This document shows, one piece after another, positions 27,601 to 42,600 of a stretch of DNA of 64,000 nt. The notes beneath the pieces were generated by a model. It ran no database searches. It saw only the letters and a list, made by a program, of their open reading frames with translations, and had not been told where the DNA came from. Position 1 is the stretch's first letter; every line of letters starts with the position of its first letter. Position numbers and translations under genes: made by a program. The stretch is taken from assembly GCA_032622095.1 (NCBI GenBank), contig CP136066.1:133951917-134015916 (forward strand). Reading direction: 5' to 3'. The DNA is from Siphonodentalium dalli (lineage: Eukaryota > Mollusca > Scaphopoda > Gadilida > Siphonodentaliidae).

Positions 27601-30600
27601 TAACCGGCATAACACATTAGTGTACACTAGAGTTAAGGTCACTTGTATAGCTATCTATATATGCTATTAACCCTTCCATGACTGGAGCTTCCTGAAATTT
27701 TGAGAAAATCCTGTGCCAGTGCATTCTCTTATATATGCGAAAGTCTCCCATATGGATCAGGAGCCTTGCACATATAAGAGAATACATTAGCCTAATAATA
27801 TTTCCTTGTAAGCCAGTGCAATCGCTTATATATGCAAGACTCCCTATGGGATACTTCCATATATAAGAGAATGCACTGGCGCAGCTCCCATCATTAAAGG
27901 GATAAAATAATGAAAAGAATAATTAATAAAATAGAACCTTACATCAACATCAAAGTGGCAAAGCTGTATGAATTAACCAGGAGTCAAGGAACATAACGCA
28001 GCATAACTTACCTAATATGATATAAAAGTTTGCAGACCCCAATCCCCGGAATGAGGTGGTTTTTGGAGACATTGGTTTTTTTAAGAACAAATAAGTCAAA
28101 TTCTGGCAAAAATATGACTCCATTTGAAGATGACCTGCATGTTCTCAAAGGTGACACCACACACCAAATATCAACAGATTATTTTAAAGATTACTCAAAT
28201 TATCATTTAGACAATGCAACTATTATGATTTGTATGTCAAACAAAGGCACATAAGTCCATCAAAAATCATTGGATCGTGACAAAAATTCAAACTTGACCT
28301 GTGTTTTCTGATCTGAACCATTTACCAAATATCAAGAAATTCTGTTAAACATTGTTCAAGTAATTATCAGGACAACCAAAAATTTATTATTTCTGAGTCG
28401 ATAAATGTATGTAACTCCATCAAAACTCATCGGTTTGTGACCATTTTCGAACTTGACATTTGTGTTCTCAAATGTGAACCATATACCAAATAAAGATATT
28501 CCACTGAATATTGCTCAAGTTATCATCTGGACAAACCAAACATTAAGATTTCTAAGTAAATAAAGGAGCATAACTGTCAAATATCATCAGATCATGACGA
28601 AATTCGATCTTGACCCGTGTCTTCTCCAATGTGAAACAAATATAAAAAATTCTGTTGAATATTGTTCAAGTTATCATCCAGACAACCCAAAAACTGATTG
28701 CCAAGTCGAAAAAGGGTTATAACTCTATAAAAAATCTAATTCGAACTTGACTTGCATGTTCTCAAATATCAACTATATAACAAATCACATGGAATTCTGA
28801 TTAATATTGTTAAAGTTGTGATCTGGACAACCCTGGACATGCTGATTATTATAGTCCCCCGAAAACATTTTGGGGAACAATTAAAGGACTCATTTTATAT
28901 TTTGAATTTTCAGTATTATTCCCTTAATATTTAAAATCCATTGAACAAGTCAATAACATGTTGATTCATTGCGTTTAAAAAAAAAGTGTTCTCAATTACA
29001 ATTGTGAAGTAAAAGAAAGAACTGAACAACAAATTGATAGTGTTTTTCAGTGAAAGCTGACATCTGCTATTTTGCTGATTTTCAGATTAAATATATCAGT
29101 TACTTACGAGGTTAACTGTTTGACCACAGTCCTTTAGTATCGAAATGGCAGAGGCATGGTTAACGTTCTCAAGTGATTTACCGTTTACTTTAAGTACTCT
29201 ATCGTTAATTCTGAAAAAAAGAGAGAAATTACTATCAGAGGCATCTTAAAATCTTAGATAATCTATTTCCATTCTTAATATTCTAGAACACATACAAAAT
29301 AATGTTTTGTTTGTTCATCCTTTAACCCTTTGAGTGCCATATAATAGAATGCATTGGCCTAACATTTTGTTTGTTTTTTTTACAATTTTTTACAATTTTA
29401 ATAATTTATTCTTATATTCTTTAACAGACTTATTTTGTAGGTTTAGGGCCGATGAGATCGGCCCCTGGCACTCAAAGGGTTAAATAAAATTCAAAGATTT
29501 GTCTGTAGTGAGTTTTAGAATTTCAAGGCATTGCATGCTGAGCCTCTCACATTAAATCTTAGAACCAATTCAAAAAGGATGATATGATCAGAAACTCCCA
29601 TGGGACATCTAGCATGCATTCAAGGAAATATTGCAATAAAGTCTTTCCAAGTCACTCAATTCTCTGTGGCCAATACGAATCTTGACTTTAATACTCTGAT
29701 TGCACTCAAGGAAAATAGACCTCAAATCTTATGTCCAAACTCATTTCGATGTTTAGCAGAAAAAAGTTTACTCTAAATGGTGCTAATACAGGTTATTTAA
29801 ACATGCTTTAGTGTAGACAATTATTTATTCTCATATAAAAAGTTTCAATTTTATTAAGAAGTAGTTTGGATTCTACCATAGAAAAAAATTAATAAATCGT
29901 ACAATAGTTTTCCTTCAGCAGGACCAGCTTTTAGGACATCAGAGATGGCAATAGAGGGGTCGCCATTTGCGAAATGTGGGTTGTCTCGTCCTCCGCTAAC
30001 AGCTATTCCGAAACCAAAACCAGGTACCTGTAATTAAGGTGGAATCAGACAATGACAGCAGGATATAAAGGCTGGTTCTAGAAAACCTTTTTACAACTGT
30101 GTTTACAACATATAACCACGTTTTCCAAGGGGCCACCTTAGAGATTAAATTTTATTTGATGACTAGTGTACATGTAGAAATTATCAGACAAAACAAGAGT
30201 TTAACAGTAATGTATATTAAGGTACATAAGAGTTTTGAATATGATATGAGATGGTAGGATGCTGTAGGGGTTAGAATGGAAACAATTTGATTTGAGGCAG
30301 TATTAAAATGATGGAGATAAAAATTAATTATACGATCGCAGACTAGCCATCGGGGATGGCACCGGAAAGCACTATGAGCAGGCTTATTTCCATTGTGGTC
30401 CACCTTTAGTGCCTTTTGAATCACTTTTAAATATTTTTTAACCCTTTCTTCCATTCAGTTATAAAAGTATACATTGGAACAGTCTGTTATTCATCTGGAG
30501 GGATGTTCAGGTAATACAAGCCAATTACAGACAAAACAGATACTACAAGAGCAGAATGATTCATATTCATAGGTGGGAAATATTCAGATAATATTATCTG

Positions 30601-33600
30601 AACATTTCCTAAGGGAACTACTTGTCAATGAGTATTTAGTATAGGAAGTATACAGCACTGTGGCCATTGGACAAAGCGGTTCACACAAAATGCTCTCCAA
30701 CAACCACAGCGAAGTACAGATATATATACAAATTTGTAGAAATTAATATTTTAAGTGGACTTGACAATATGTTAACTAATTTGTTATTTCGCAATTTGAA
30801 AACTGGCAGTGCTAACCGACTATAAGGCTGTAAACATTCGACTGTATATTAAAGACATCCAGTAGACTTAATACCTAGGATTCAATGGGGACATGTAGAA
30901 TAATTTATTTAATCAAACAGATAATTAGCTACTCACCCGAGATAGATTGACTTTGTGCGTTTCCCATATTACATTTTCTCCAGTCTGAAAATATAAAGAC
31001 AAAGGTGTTTTGAGCTACATTATAGTAGGTTATATCAAGACTGTCAGAATAAATCCAAACATTTGGGATAAAAATATATTAAGAACAGGTTCTACAAATA
31101 TAAACATAGATTTAAACAGTGACTCACCTTAAATACACCCATTTATATCACAAAAACTAGAGATTAGTCCATAAAACAAGACCTCTCCTTCAGGTCATAA
31201 GAACATTGGAATGATTTCCTAAACACCAAAAACAGTCCTTCTAACGTTTTTATGAGATATTTATTAACTCAGAGTCACTTTTCCAGAACAATTGGAATCA
31301 CAAACATTTAATTTCCTTTAACGCACGTGCCTTCGAAATTCTTTGAGAGAAACCAGTTGAGTGCAGTCTTACTGAAGTGTGTCACACTAACCAACAAGGC
31401 TGATCTACGCAAACTACCTGTGGGAAAAATATTTGTGGTCAGACTTCATTTGAATTAAATGTTCCAGTATACATTCAATGCTGAAGAACAGTACCTTAGT
31501 ATTCATTTACAAGAGGACAATTGTCACAGTAAATTCAACACAAACATAGGATCTGATTTAAGCACTCAAATTGGTGTCTGCCCCGAGGGTGTAATATCTA
31601 ATATCAATCAGAGCTAAAGAATGTTGCAACCCAAATGTCTCTATTAGCTGTGCTTGTTCCCACGTTAAGATGCACCAATTATATCGCTGACGCAATCTTC
31701 AGGTATGCATTCTGTTCTCAGTGTTAAATTATTAATGGTAGCAATCGGCAATAAATCAAACAGCAACCATTTATGAGTGTTGTAATCTTTTGGTCAGCGA
31801 GTCATGCAAAATGAAAACTTAGTTTTGTTGATTATTTATTGTTTCTCTGATATCTCCCTGCTGTTGTATTGTAAGAATACATCATGTTTTTGTGACCATG
31901 ACAATCCATAGATTTCATAGAGATTAATTCTTCTGTTAGCATGAGTCCGTATGCACTAATAACAATTAATGGAAAATGTGTTAATTAGTAACCTTGTGTA
32001 TTTGTATATTTTATTATAAGTGGGCCTACTGTACTGTATTAATGCATGAGTGCTGTAGATGGGGGGACTGCCCCTCACACGCTACATCAAGGGGGTGAGA
32101 ATGCTCTTCTATGCTTCACAAACTGAAACACTTTGTATTATCAACAGAACGAGAACTGAACATTATATTGCCATGGGTGGAAAATATATCAATCTCGGTA
32201 TGTTTAATATGAGTTCAATCCTTTTAAGAGCCTGAAAAATCCTGTGTTTAGTATCATAGCACAAGTTTGTATTTCGGGCATTTATGTACTAGCCCTCCAT
32301 TTATGCTCTAGGCTGCGCCGTTATTCTGCTCATACATTCCCTAAATGCTTCCAACAATATAATAAGTGTGGTGCACTCACATTTGTAGTTTCTAGATCAC
32401 ACAAACAACTGAAAGCCTTTTTCTTTTCAGAAACTTTGACAATGAGAAGAAATAAAATATATGAGATTCACATCAAAGTGAAAATTGTAACCAGAATATT
32501 TTTTTAAGAACCAGAAAATTGTTAACAATCAGATCAGCTGCCAAAAGTTGATGTACACATCATGACATCAACAATAAAGATTAAAGTCATCCTGTTGTAA
32601 AAAAGATTTCCGTTTCCAGGAAGTTGTCTGACGTTTACTTAAAGACAATGGGTTCAATATGACACCCACAAGAAGGATCTGTTTGCATTTCGAAAGAAAA
32701 AAAAGGTTTGAACTGAAGTCACTGCCAGTGACCTAACAAGGAAGTGAAATATTGACAGCAAACAAGTGCTTGGCTCAAATCTGCAAATGTTACATCGTAT
32801 ATTGAATTTGATGGACACACATCGGCATGTTTCGAGGGAACTCCGAATCAACAAGTGATATTTTATCAGCCAATTTACACATGTATCTAAATATATAGGC
32901 GACAGTAAACAGAAATAACAAGCTAAAGCCAAAAATCTGTGGAATGTTTAAGTGAAAAGATTCTGTCCAAATATAACTTTTATCTTTGGTGTAGAAGATA
33001 AGCAGTTAGTTGATAGACAGCAAGGTGCATACCTACAGTGCATTAGGTGCTTGAGGTTTACAACAGGCAGACAGTATATCATTATACATTGAGATAAAAC
33101 TAGGATGAATGGTAAATATGCATTTTGGATATCATGAGAAAACAAGCATTTATTAAATATGCCAAATTTTATCATATCAGATTAATTTGCCATGATAATA
33201 CATTTTGTGAAATCAAGATATGAATGGGGCGATTATATATTATAGATATGTTTAAAAGACTGTTTTTAAGAATATTATTTTGAAAATGAAAGCCTTTTTA
33301 TTATGACTGTGAGTTCCACGAACACTTCTGCAGATGTTAGAACTCCATGTGCCAGCATAAACATGTACATGTAACTGGTGGAGAATTTCTATCATGCAAA
33401 ACGCACTTGTGATATTATGAAAGCAATTTCCTGAACCCTTAAATTTTTCCCTATATGAAAGACTACTAGTGTCAAGTTATATACAATGAAAAAAATATTA
33501 TAGTGTGGCAGGGCAGGGGTGATATGCAGGGACTCCAGCCCCCTTGATGTCAACACACAGCTGTACAAATGCACAATTTACATTGGGAAAAGTGCCATTT

Positions 33601-36600
33601 TAATGATCCTCAGTGGTTCTGCCACCTCTGTAAATATTACAACAAAACTCTGAGAAAATACAAGTGTTCTACCACATTATGAGACAGATGCTAAACCTAT
33701 CGTAATTAAACAAAGGTAAAACAATTAGTCATCAGACACCCTTTTCAATGCAGGGACTTTCATATCAGTTCTCTCATTTCCGCTGTGCAAACATTCCCAG
33801 TGTCTCGACTACATGCATGCAACTTCACACATTCATTAATCACGCCCACACTTGCATAGTTGGGAGTCACAGGCAGGTTATCCTAGACAATATGAATGCA
33901 TTCTATGATCGTATGTAATGCAGCATTACACTGGTATGGTACACAGGTGGGAAATCACACTGAATGCACCAAATACATAGATACTCGGATAATTTATGTG
34001 GGGAAGAGAAAGTTGCATGAGGGTAACTGTTTTAATAAGGAAGTCATAAATTCTTTGCTGAATTAATAAATAAACTTATTTGCAAATTTATTTTCAAGGG
34101 ACCTCAAATCCAGACAAATGCACACGGCTGCGGACAAGAGACCAGGACACACCGGGCCAACCATGGCTGTTCGGCCATGAATTACTGAAGTTATTTGGAC
34201 CCCATAACTATTGTTTAGCCAGAATTTTGAAAACAATCTACATATATAATATAATAATTTACTTTGGTAAAAATCTTAATTCAGTGGAGAACATGCAGAT
34301 CTATATGCAGACAATATGTGGAATACCCCCCTTGCCAGAGCGAATTCCTCAGGAAAACTTAAGGTCCCCTATATACATCTCAATGAATCTTAATGGCAGA
34401 AAATATCATGCATGTGTATATATTACACCAATGTTTTAATAGCGAACATTACTGACAAGAGTAGTTCAGAATGATGTGTTATAAACCAAGTATCCATACA
34501 TTATTCTCAGACTTCTCATTAAATATGCCATATATTCCATGATTTTGCTACCATTTTGGGACACATCAAATATTTATGATGCTCGTATATGAACATGCAT
34601 TCCAGTCGGCTAAATGACACATGGGGATAATTATAGTGTTTCTACTGAAATTGTCGAAGAGCCGTAAATGTCTTGGCTAGGTACACTACAGCCACACAAG
34701 ACAACAACATATGAAGCATATAACATACTAGTATAGATGACAAATTCAGAATTATTTGTTTTAGTACAATAAGTGTATCATACTTTAAAGAACTTATGAG
34801 AGTAGCAATCTTTGTAATAGTTCCCACAGTAATAAATTAATTAATTTCATGCCAGGACAGTACGATAGCCTTTATAGTGCAAAGAGGTGTAGAATGTTGC
34901 CCCCCCCCCCCCTTCCCCACAGGGATCAAGGAGACATATGTGGTATTACTGAAACATATACAATTTTGATTGGCACATATAACAGATACATTTCCCTACA
35001 CTATAGATCAACTTTGGGTGAAATGAAAGAAAACCTACACAATATTAAACATGGAGTAGACAATAGCACAACAGGGACAAAACATTATTGGCACCTTTTA
35101 CATCCGGAGGTCAGCAAAGAGGATTTTTTTTTAATTTGCTGTGGATGAATATAAAACTGTGTGCATTACATGCAATGTGTGTTTGTTATGACAATGGAAG
35201 CATGACTATTGTTGCACTTTCCTAGCAATGTGTGCTTTGTGAAGTATCATTCTTAAAACTTCCGAAATATGCGAACTAATCATGCTGCTACATTGTCAAA
35301 GAAACTACACGATAAGAAATTCACTATTGTTGAAACATAACACAATGGAGTATTGTTTGATGAAAATATTTTGTTTTATAAACAGGAAATCTTCAATATA
35401 GAATTCTTAATATAAATCAATATATTTGTGCATTGACACATATCAATATATAATGTGTGTACAAATGCAACATGTGGTTATTTCCTGAACATCAAGACAA
35501 TGAATCCGAAACCCTCAGCCAGCCAAGTAAAGAAGTACTAACAAACTTGAGCTGACAGACTACAATACTATCAGTCAATGATGAGTATTTTTCTACCCGA
35601 ATTTTGAAGCCATACATCTTTCTACTGAGAAACAAAAACAGTGGGCTGAGGATTGCATGAGGTATTTGCACGAATTTAAAAACCCTTTTGTTACAGAATG
35701 GATACTTCCATTCAGTAATGAAAGTATATCTTTGTATATAGACTATTATTCATTTGTAAACATAAGAATCCTAGTCATTCGTTTGTAGGAAATGTTCATA
35801 TAATAACTCTAATGAGCTGCATACTCGACGGAGTATATACAGTCATCAAAGGGATAAACACAAAAACAAAAACAAGATGAATTTGTATTAACACAGTGGC
35901 CCGTTAGGAATGTCCTGGAGGGAGCAGATTCCCATGGGGTTAATTCAGTTAGATAGAATGAGAGAGCATTTCTCTCCTCTGTAAGATGAGTGATTGAAAT
36001 AATGGTAAAATAACATTAGCAGAAGAGCTGGAGGGACAAAATAGTGATAAATGGATGAACGAAGGGCGGTAATTCAGACAAACAAATTAGGATAAACCTG
36101 CTTTGCTCACTGATTTGCGATATTGTGGAAAGCAAATTGAATAACAAAAATTATTGAAATAAGTTCATATTTTACTCGAGTTATCAAGCAGGATGTATCA
36201 ATATCACGAAAAACTGACAAAACTGAGGTCGATATATAAACTTAGGCAAAATGAAAATGCAAAGAACATCATTGGGCATTCTTTTGAAAAAAGCATATCT
36301 AATTTCATCAGATTTCCAGTTAAGCAAAGAAGGATAACTCCAGAATGGAAAATGTGAAGAATGTCATTGGGCCCTCTTTTGAACACAATCATGATGGCGC
36401 ACCTCTATACCAAATTTCATTCATATCTGATAACCCATGGTTGAAATATCTGCACAGGAGGATGGACAGATGGATGGATGCAGTCAATCCCATATGCCAC
36501 CCAATTTATTTTTTCAAAGAAAAGTGGGGGAATAAAAAGAGAGCATGGTACATTTTGTGACTAACAAGGTTAATATTACTCCTGGTACAGTGGATATGAT

Positions 36601-39600
36601 GAATCAGACCACATGGGCCAGGCAGGAAATACCATTCACCCAAAGCCTTACCAACCAGCCATGAATGAACCTGAATGGAGCCAGGTAATTGGCCTTCATT
36701 CATCCCTCACCTGAACCAAACACCCAGCAACACCAGGGCATTCAATAAAAGACAAGCTCTAGTAAGAAGCGAGACCAGATGTGTGGGGCGATTCTTAGGC
36801 ATACCATGGAGGCAAGGTATCAGATGATTCCACATAGCAGACTGAGGGAGGGCAGGAAAATATTGGACTGAGAGAGTGGGGCATGCTACCATGGTGGCAA
36901 GGAATGAGATGATTCAACATACCAGTCTGAGTGGGGACTGTGAGGCATATTATAGGGTTATGTTAGATGAGATCATCAAGATGAACAGGAAGCTATCTAC
37001 AACCTTATCTCGGTATCTAAGTAAACTGTTTATCATTTGTAGACTACATTCCAAAACACAGCAATGTACAGACCAGGCAGCTGCTTTCCTGGTTCAACAA
37101 GTGATAAGGAGAGAATGTGGAGAATTTCACCCTAATATCTACCTGCACTCATCTACACTCACTGGTATGGGAAGCCAAATTGACATTTAATAAATAATTG
37201 AGCTTAACGCAATAAAGAATTTCTAATTGTGCTTAAGCGCAATAAGGAAATATTTAATTGCGCTTAAGAGCAATAAGGAATAGCTAATTGCGCTTAAGCA
37301 CAATAAGGAATTTCTTATTGCACTTACCGGTATGCGCAATAAGGAATATTCCTTATTGTGCTTAAGTGCAATTAGCCACATTACATAATCTCCCTATAAT
37401 TCAAATGGTGTAGTCCAATATAGGATAATTCTACTATTTGCAGAGGGGCGATCTCATGGGGGAAATATTAATTGCGCTTAAGCGCAATAATGATGTAATT
37501 TCACTTAAGCGCAATAAGGAATGTCTTATTGCACAATAAGGAATCCCTTATTGCGCTTAAGTGCATTAAAGGGAAGATCTAATTGCGCTTAAGCGCAATA
37601 AGGAATAAATAATATTCTTATTGCGTTTAAGCGCAATTTGAGATTCCTTATTGCGCTTAAGCGCAATTATCTATTAAATGTCAATTTGGCTTCCCATACA
37701 CTGCAGTACTCTAGAGGTGATTAAGGCTGCCTGAAATTTGATTTAAATGGTTCCAGCTAAACATTTATAAAAAATAATTATTGAGGCCACAAATTTAAAA
37801 CAATTTGATGGTTATCCACTATTGTCAACTCCATTTCTTTTATCTCAATCCACCTTAACCATTAACCTTCAATGACTGGAGCTTCCTGAAATTTTGCGAT
37901 AACCCTGTGCCAATGCATTCTCTTATATATGTGAGTCTCCCACAGGGAGCCTCGTATATATAGGAGAATGTACTGGCACAGGATATTTAATGCTGCACCA
38001 GTGCAGATCCCGCTATGAAAGGGTTAAACTTTCCTGTTCATCACAGGTTATGTTCAGCCTTTAATAATATAATCCATAACAATTTCTTCTCGGGAAATGT
38101 ATCATTTCTTCTTTTGGAAGTGGAAGGTCTGTTATTTCAGTATGCCTATGTCAATGTATTTATTGGTCAGAGAGCAGCACCATATATAATTTATGTCTGG
38201 AACAGTCAACATAAGGGAAAACACAACAACTATTCCATCAGGCAGGCCTGCTTTATGGAGAGACTGATAGGATATTTTGTGCTGATCATTCTTCGGGAAT
38301 AAATGTCAAATTTCTATGAATGACCAGGACTGTCGGCAGAACATTACATAATTGAGGTTGATTGACGGTAACATGCAGTGACATTCAACCTCCACAACTC
38401 AGTTGAACATAAACTCCAAGCCATCAATATCACACCCTGTAACCAGCAGTCAACCACTATAACTTATAAAGTGATAATGAGGTGATAATTCAACATCAGA
38501 CTTTATAAATTCTCAGTAGTGCAGATCACTTCTACATAATTTTCTCGACAGAAGACAATTATGTAATTTGAGACCTCCAAGCTTGTCCCTGGTCATGTCT
38601 CAATTTAGAATTCAATGCTAAAGCAAGTGACATTGACCGAATTCTGCTTTTACGCCTGCAATAAGGAAGCTTGATTAAAGTGTACATCAATCTTGCATAT
38701 CACCAACAAGAAACCAAAGCCGTAGACATGAGAAGTAAAATATTGATTCGATGAAGGGACAGGTTAATTTTCTGGTTTGGTAGGATCCCGCTCCAAATCT
38801 GATTATATCCCAAATTACTCAGTCTGTCGTCCCATGGAGCATTCATTTTATGACACGATAAGGTTGATAACTACTCAAGCAGAAGAGCAATTGATTTTGA
38901 CCCAGAGAGATTGTCTCGCTCTGTGGGCCCATGTTCTGATAGAGTGTATATTAATACCTCCGCAGTCCTAGAATACTGATCAGACCATTCCACAAACATA
39001 CTGAGACCCATGTCCCATAGACAAATTATTAAAAGATAAATATCCGAGACACTCAAGCCAGCTTTGTGAGAGAAGATTGCCAGTTCAAGAATTGCAAATA
39101 CAGTGCAGCTAACTCTTGAAAAAGAGTTCAGGGGTGGGGCATGGCATGAAAGGACAAGGGGGTACAACGTTCAGAAGGGCATTTGTCCCCAATGTATAAA
39201 ACTATAGGTGGGCTGACCCAATGGGACTATTAAAGATACCCCCATGGCAGCCAGTGGCGGAAATGTTTTATGCACACAAGTTATGCTCTGGAAAGATTAA
39301 AGTCAGATGCACACATAGATGAATAGACTCATATAATGATTTGAGTCTTGCAAAAAATAAATTCAGTCGATAAATGAGGATAATTCCACAAAAAAATTCG
39401 AACAGACCTCATAAAATAGTGCACAGGTTCCCATGGTACTAAATATCTGTGCCAAGTTTTAAAAAATGGACTGAAAAATGTAGGATTACAAGCTCAGGAC
39501 AAAATTATGATTTATGAGTGTAATTATGCCTCCCTTCCCCATTGCAACCCTGGGTGGAGCTTCTTGTCATTAAATTGTCAGACCCCCCCCCCCCCCCTGC

Positions 39601-42600
39601 CAGCCACCTTGGTACAATCACTCCAGTGAGAATGCCTTGATAAGGAGAGCATGATTGCCCTACTCCTAAAGCCATATAATTTTGCCATTATGCTTTAAAT
39701 TGTAGTATTAAATCATGAAGCAGGCACTGGATCTCTAGACAGAGAATTGATTTATGGGATTGCTATTCCCTCAAATTGAATAAGATGCCAGAATTAATTT
39801 GAATTCATGCATATCTGGAGTGGAGCCTTCATAGTTCACTTGGTTATCTAAACAATTTCAAAGCAATCACAGACCAACAAAAAAAAAGAATTGAAACCAA
39901 TGAAGAACATAAAGTAGAAATGCCTTCATCTTGTTTGGCACTGCCATCCAAAACATGAGTTTACAGAAAACCTAAGTTTTCTTTATAAATAGTTTTAGGT
40001 GAGAAGATGTACAATGCAAATTATCCCACTGATATTAAACTGGATACACGCTGTTGGGAGGTTACTTGATTCCCATTCATTCATATTTGGTGATAGTAAG
40101 TTCAAAAAGCAGCCTTATAAATTGGAATTTAGGTTGTTTGTTCAACTTTGTTGCAATTACTATCTCATCATCCCAACAAATGAATTAATGAAAGTACATC
40201 GGGTGGTTCTCTGCCTGCAGTCTGGTTATAGCATAAAATTCCTACAGATGAAGAACATATTATTGCAATGACTACATTTAGAATTGATGAGGGATCCCTT
40301 TAGTAAATTTTTAGAGGAAAAGGTAGGTCTAATTCCCGGCAATTTACATTTGGGGGCAGAAGAGCCAGAGCCCTACTACTTTTGATTTGCTTCCATGGCC
40401 CCAGTTTAATGAGAATAAAACATGTAAAGAATCTTTAAATTGTTGGCACAGTAAATGGTCCTTAAAGTGCTTTAATAACTGGGCAACATTTCAGAGATTT
40501 AACAAACATTTCTCAAGGAAATTTTAAAAGGCTGGAGGTTAAAGATTCACAGCCATTAAAATTTGCTTGTGCAATTTTATGCCATAAAATGTAAGCTGAT
40601 AACCTATGGTGCATGGGAAAAATTCAAATCCATCTGCTTTCAGAGTATAAACCATATAAAATTGCAGTCACACAGTCCTCCTCTTGTGAATTAAGTGATT
40701 TTTCTGTATAATGTTTGTAATTTAATTGGGACCATTGAAAACAGATGAATGTGCATGACATAATTATGCTTGCTGACTTATGTGATATCCAATACCAGAA
40801 CTTTAGGTTACAATATGTTGTGAAATTAGCTAGCACTCTCAAGTTGCCTTTATATTACACATTTACCAGTTAGTATGAATGAAACACATCAAAGGCATTC
40901 AATAGCAGAGTAAGGTCCAGACACAAAGATTAGCTGTTAAACATGAAGTGCATCCAGCAGTAATGTACCACTCCTGGTTAGTTGGTCCTCCTAATTTGAT
41001 ATGATGCTGTTGGGTCCTGCTATGATGCTGGTAAGGCCACTGATGCTGTTAAGATCATGTTGAGTCACTCACCTGACTATAAAGACTGAGAAGACAGTGA
41101 CTCTGAGACCAAAGCAGTCAGTACCGATAGTTGTTAAAGTCACTTTTAAGGGGTTTCCATGCCTGAGCTATGTCAGGAGGTGGAAAGTTTAGATGAACAT
41201 ACACAGAAAACTACTTAATTGTTAAGCTAGTGTTAGGAATCTGTGCTATCTGAAGATCACACCAAGCATATCATATAACAATAAACAAAAGTAAAAAAGG
41301 TGACTTTAATCATATTTTTAGAAGCAAAATTTTGGGAACAGCGTTCTCAGCAAAATATAAAAAATTATTGGAAATGATTAACTGCCATAAAAAGTACATG
41401 ATCTGAACTAGAGCAAGGCTCGAATGAGTATTTAATAGAGAGCAATACTGCTTCAAGACAGTTAACAGAATGTTAGTTTGTGCTGGAAATCTGTATGAAT
41501 AATCTGAATGAATGGAAGAAAAGCCGTGTTATATATAAAACATTCAAAAAGATGTATTTTGTTATTTGTATAATATTTTTTAAATGGCTGTGTTAGTTGG
41601 TGCAAACCGACCATAATTGAGATATATATTCCTATCGTTTTACACCAGTGTAGCCGTTATTAAAATATTTTTAATTAGCCATGTTATTGATGATACATAC
41701 AAACACTGGCTTTTACTCAGATCACTCGGATTAGTCAAACACTGCGAAATAAACAACTTTAGAAAACATAATGGTATATTTTCTTAACAGTGTCAGTTTG
41801 CCCTACCAACATTATAGCAATTAAGCACCAGCATCTTATCAAATTAGGACACTTAATTGCGAGTGTATACCTGCAGCCACTTGGAAATTAATTCCAGCTT
41901 TAAATCACATTCTCCACAAGTTTAAAACCCTGAGAGAGTTCAAATATAAAGATGAGTACCTCTTTCTTGAACTTATCAGTAAAATCTTTTCTCTCTCAGC
42001 TCTCTACAGGAAATAGCGCTAGGTTTTTACCTAATATTTTGCCTATGAACTGGGACTGGTTTGTGCTATTTTTACAACATTACAATATTCTTGGTAAAAC
42101 AAATATACACTTTTAAGAGAAAAGTGTAACACTGGATGTTAATACTGCATTTTTAGAGGATTGAGACAATATAACAGCTCAGGGTATACATGTAATTTTT
42201 GCTAAACATCAGCATGCCAGTTTCATTCAGTTAACATAATGCTATTATGTATGAAGAACATCTTACTGTATACTACATAAACACAAAATCCATGACCGTG
42301 TTGTGGTTGATGCAGTACTATTAGGATATTTTGGTTCAGGTATATAGACCCTGACAACTAATTTATGAGCATATAACAAACAAATGGCTTAAGTGAAAGA
42401 AACAACACAACAAGGTCTATCACCAATTATAAATAAAAAGCTGAGGTGTATTTCTTTCACAGGCACAGCACTATAACACACCACGGTGAAGGACAGAACA
42501 AACTAGAGAAAGATCTCCTCCAATTAACTCAGCCCAGATTTCTTCTTTATAGCGCAGGTAAGAAACAAGTGCAATAAACCCTTTGACAAATTACCCAGAG

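Noticed and set aside
36707-36892. Possible plus- or minus-strand exon with a GTGAGG donor near 36708
   Set aside because: The peptide has no similarity to ZO and the region is a local tandem duplication; the phase does not fit the common exon at 30984.
37197-37675. CRISPR-like regularly spaced palindromic repeats
   Set aside because: The window is eukaryotic; the units are themselves palindromes, vary in sequence and orientation, have no unique spacers of constant length, and lie inside transposon-like inverted ends.
41060-41120. Possible exon ending TATAGTCAG|GTGAGT on the minus strand
   Set aside because: The donor is good, but the preceding bases give no open frame with a start or acceptor that joins ZO in phase; it could only be untranslated.
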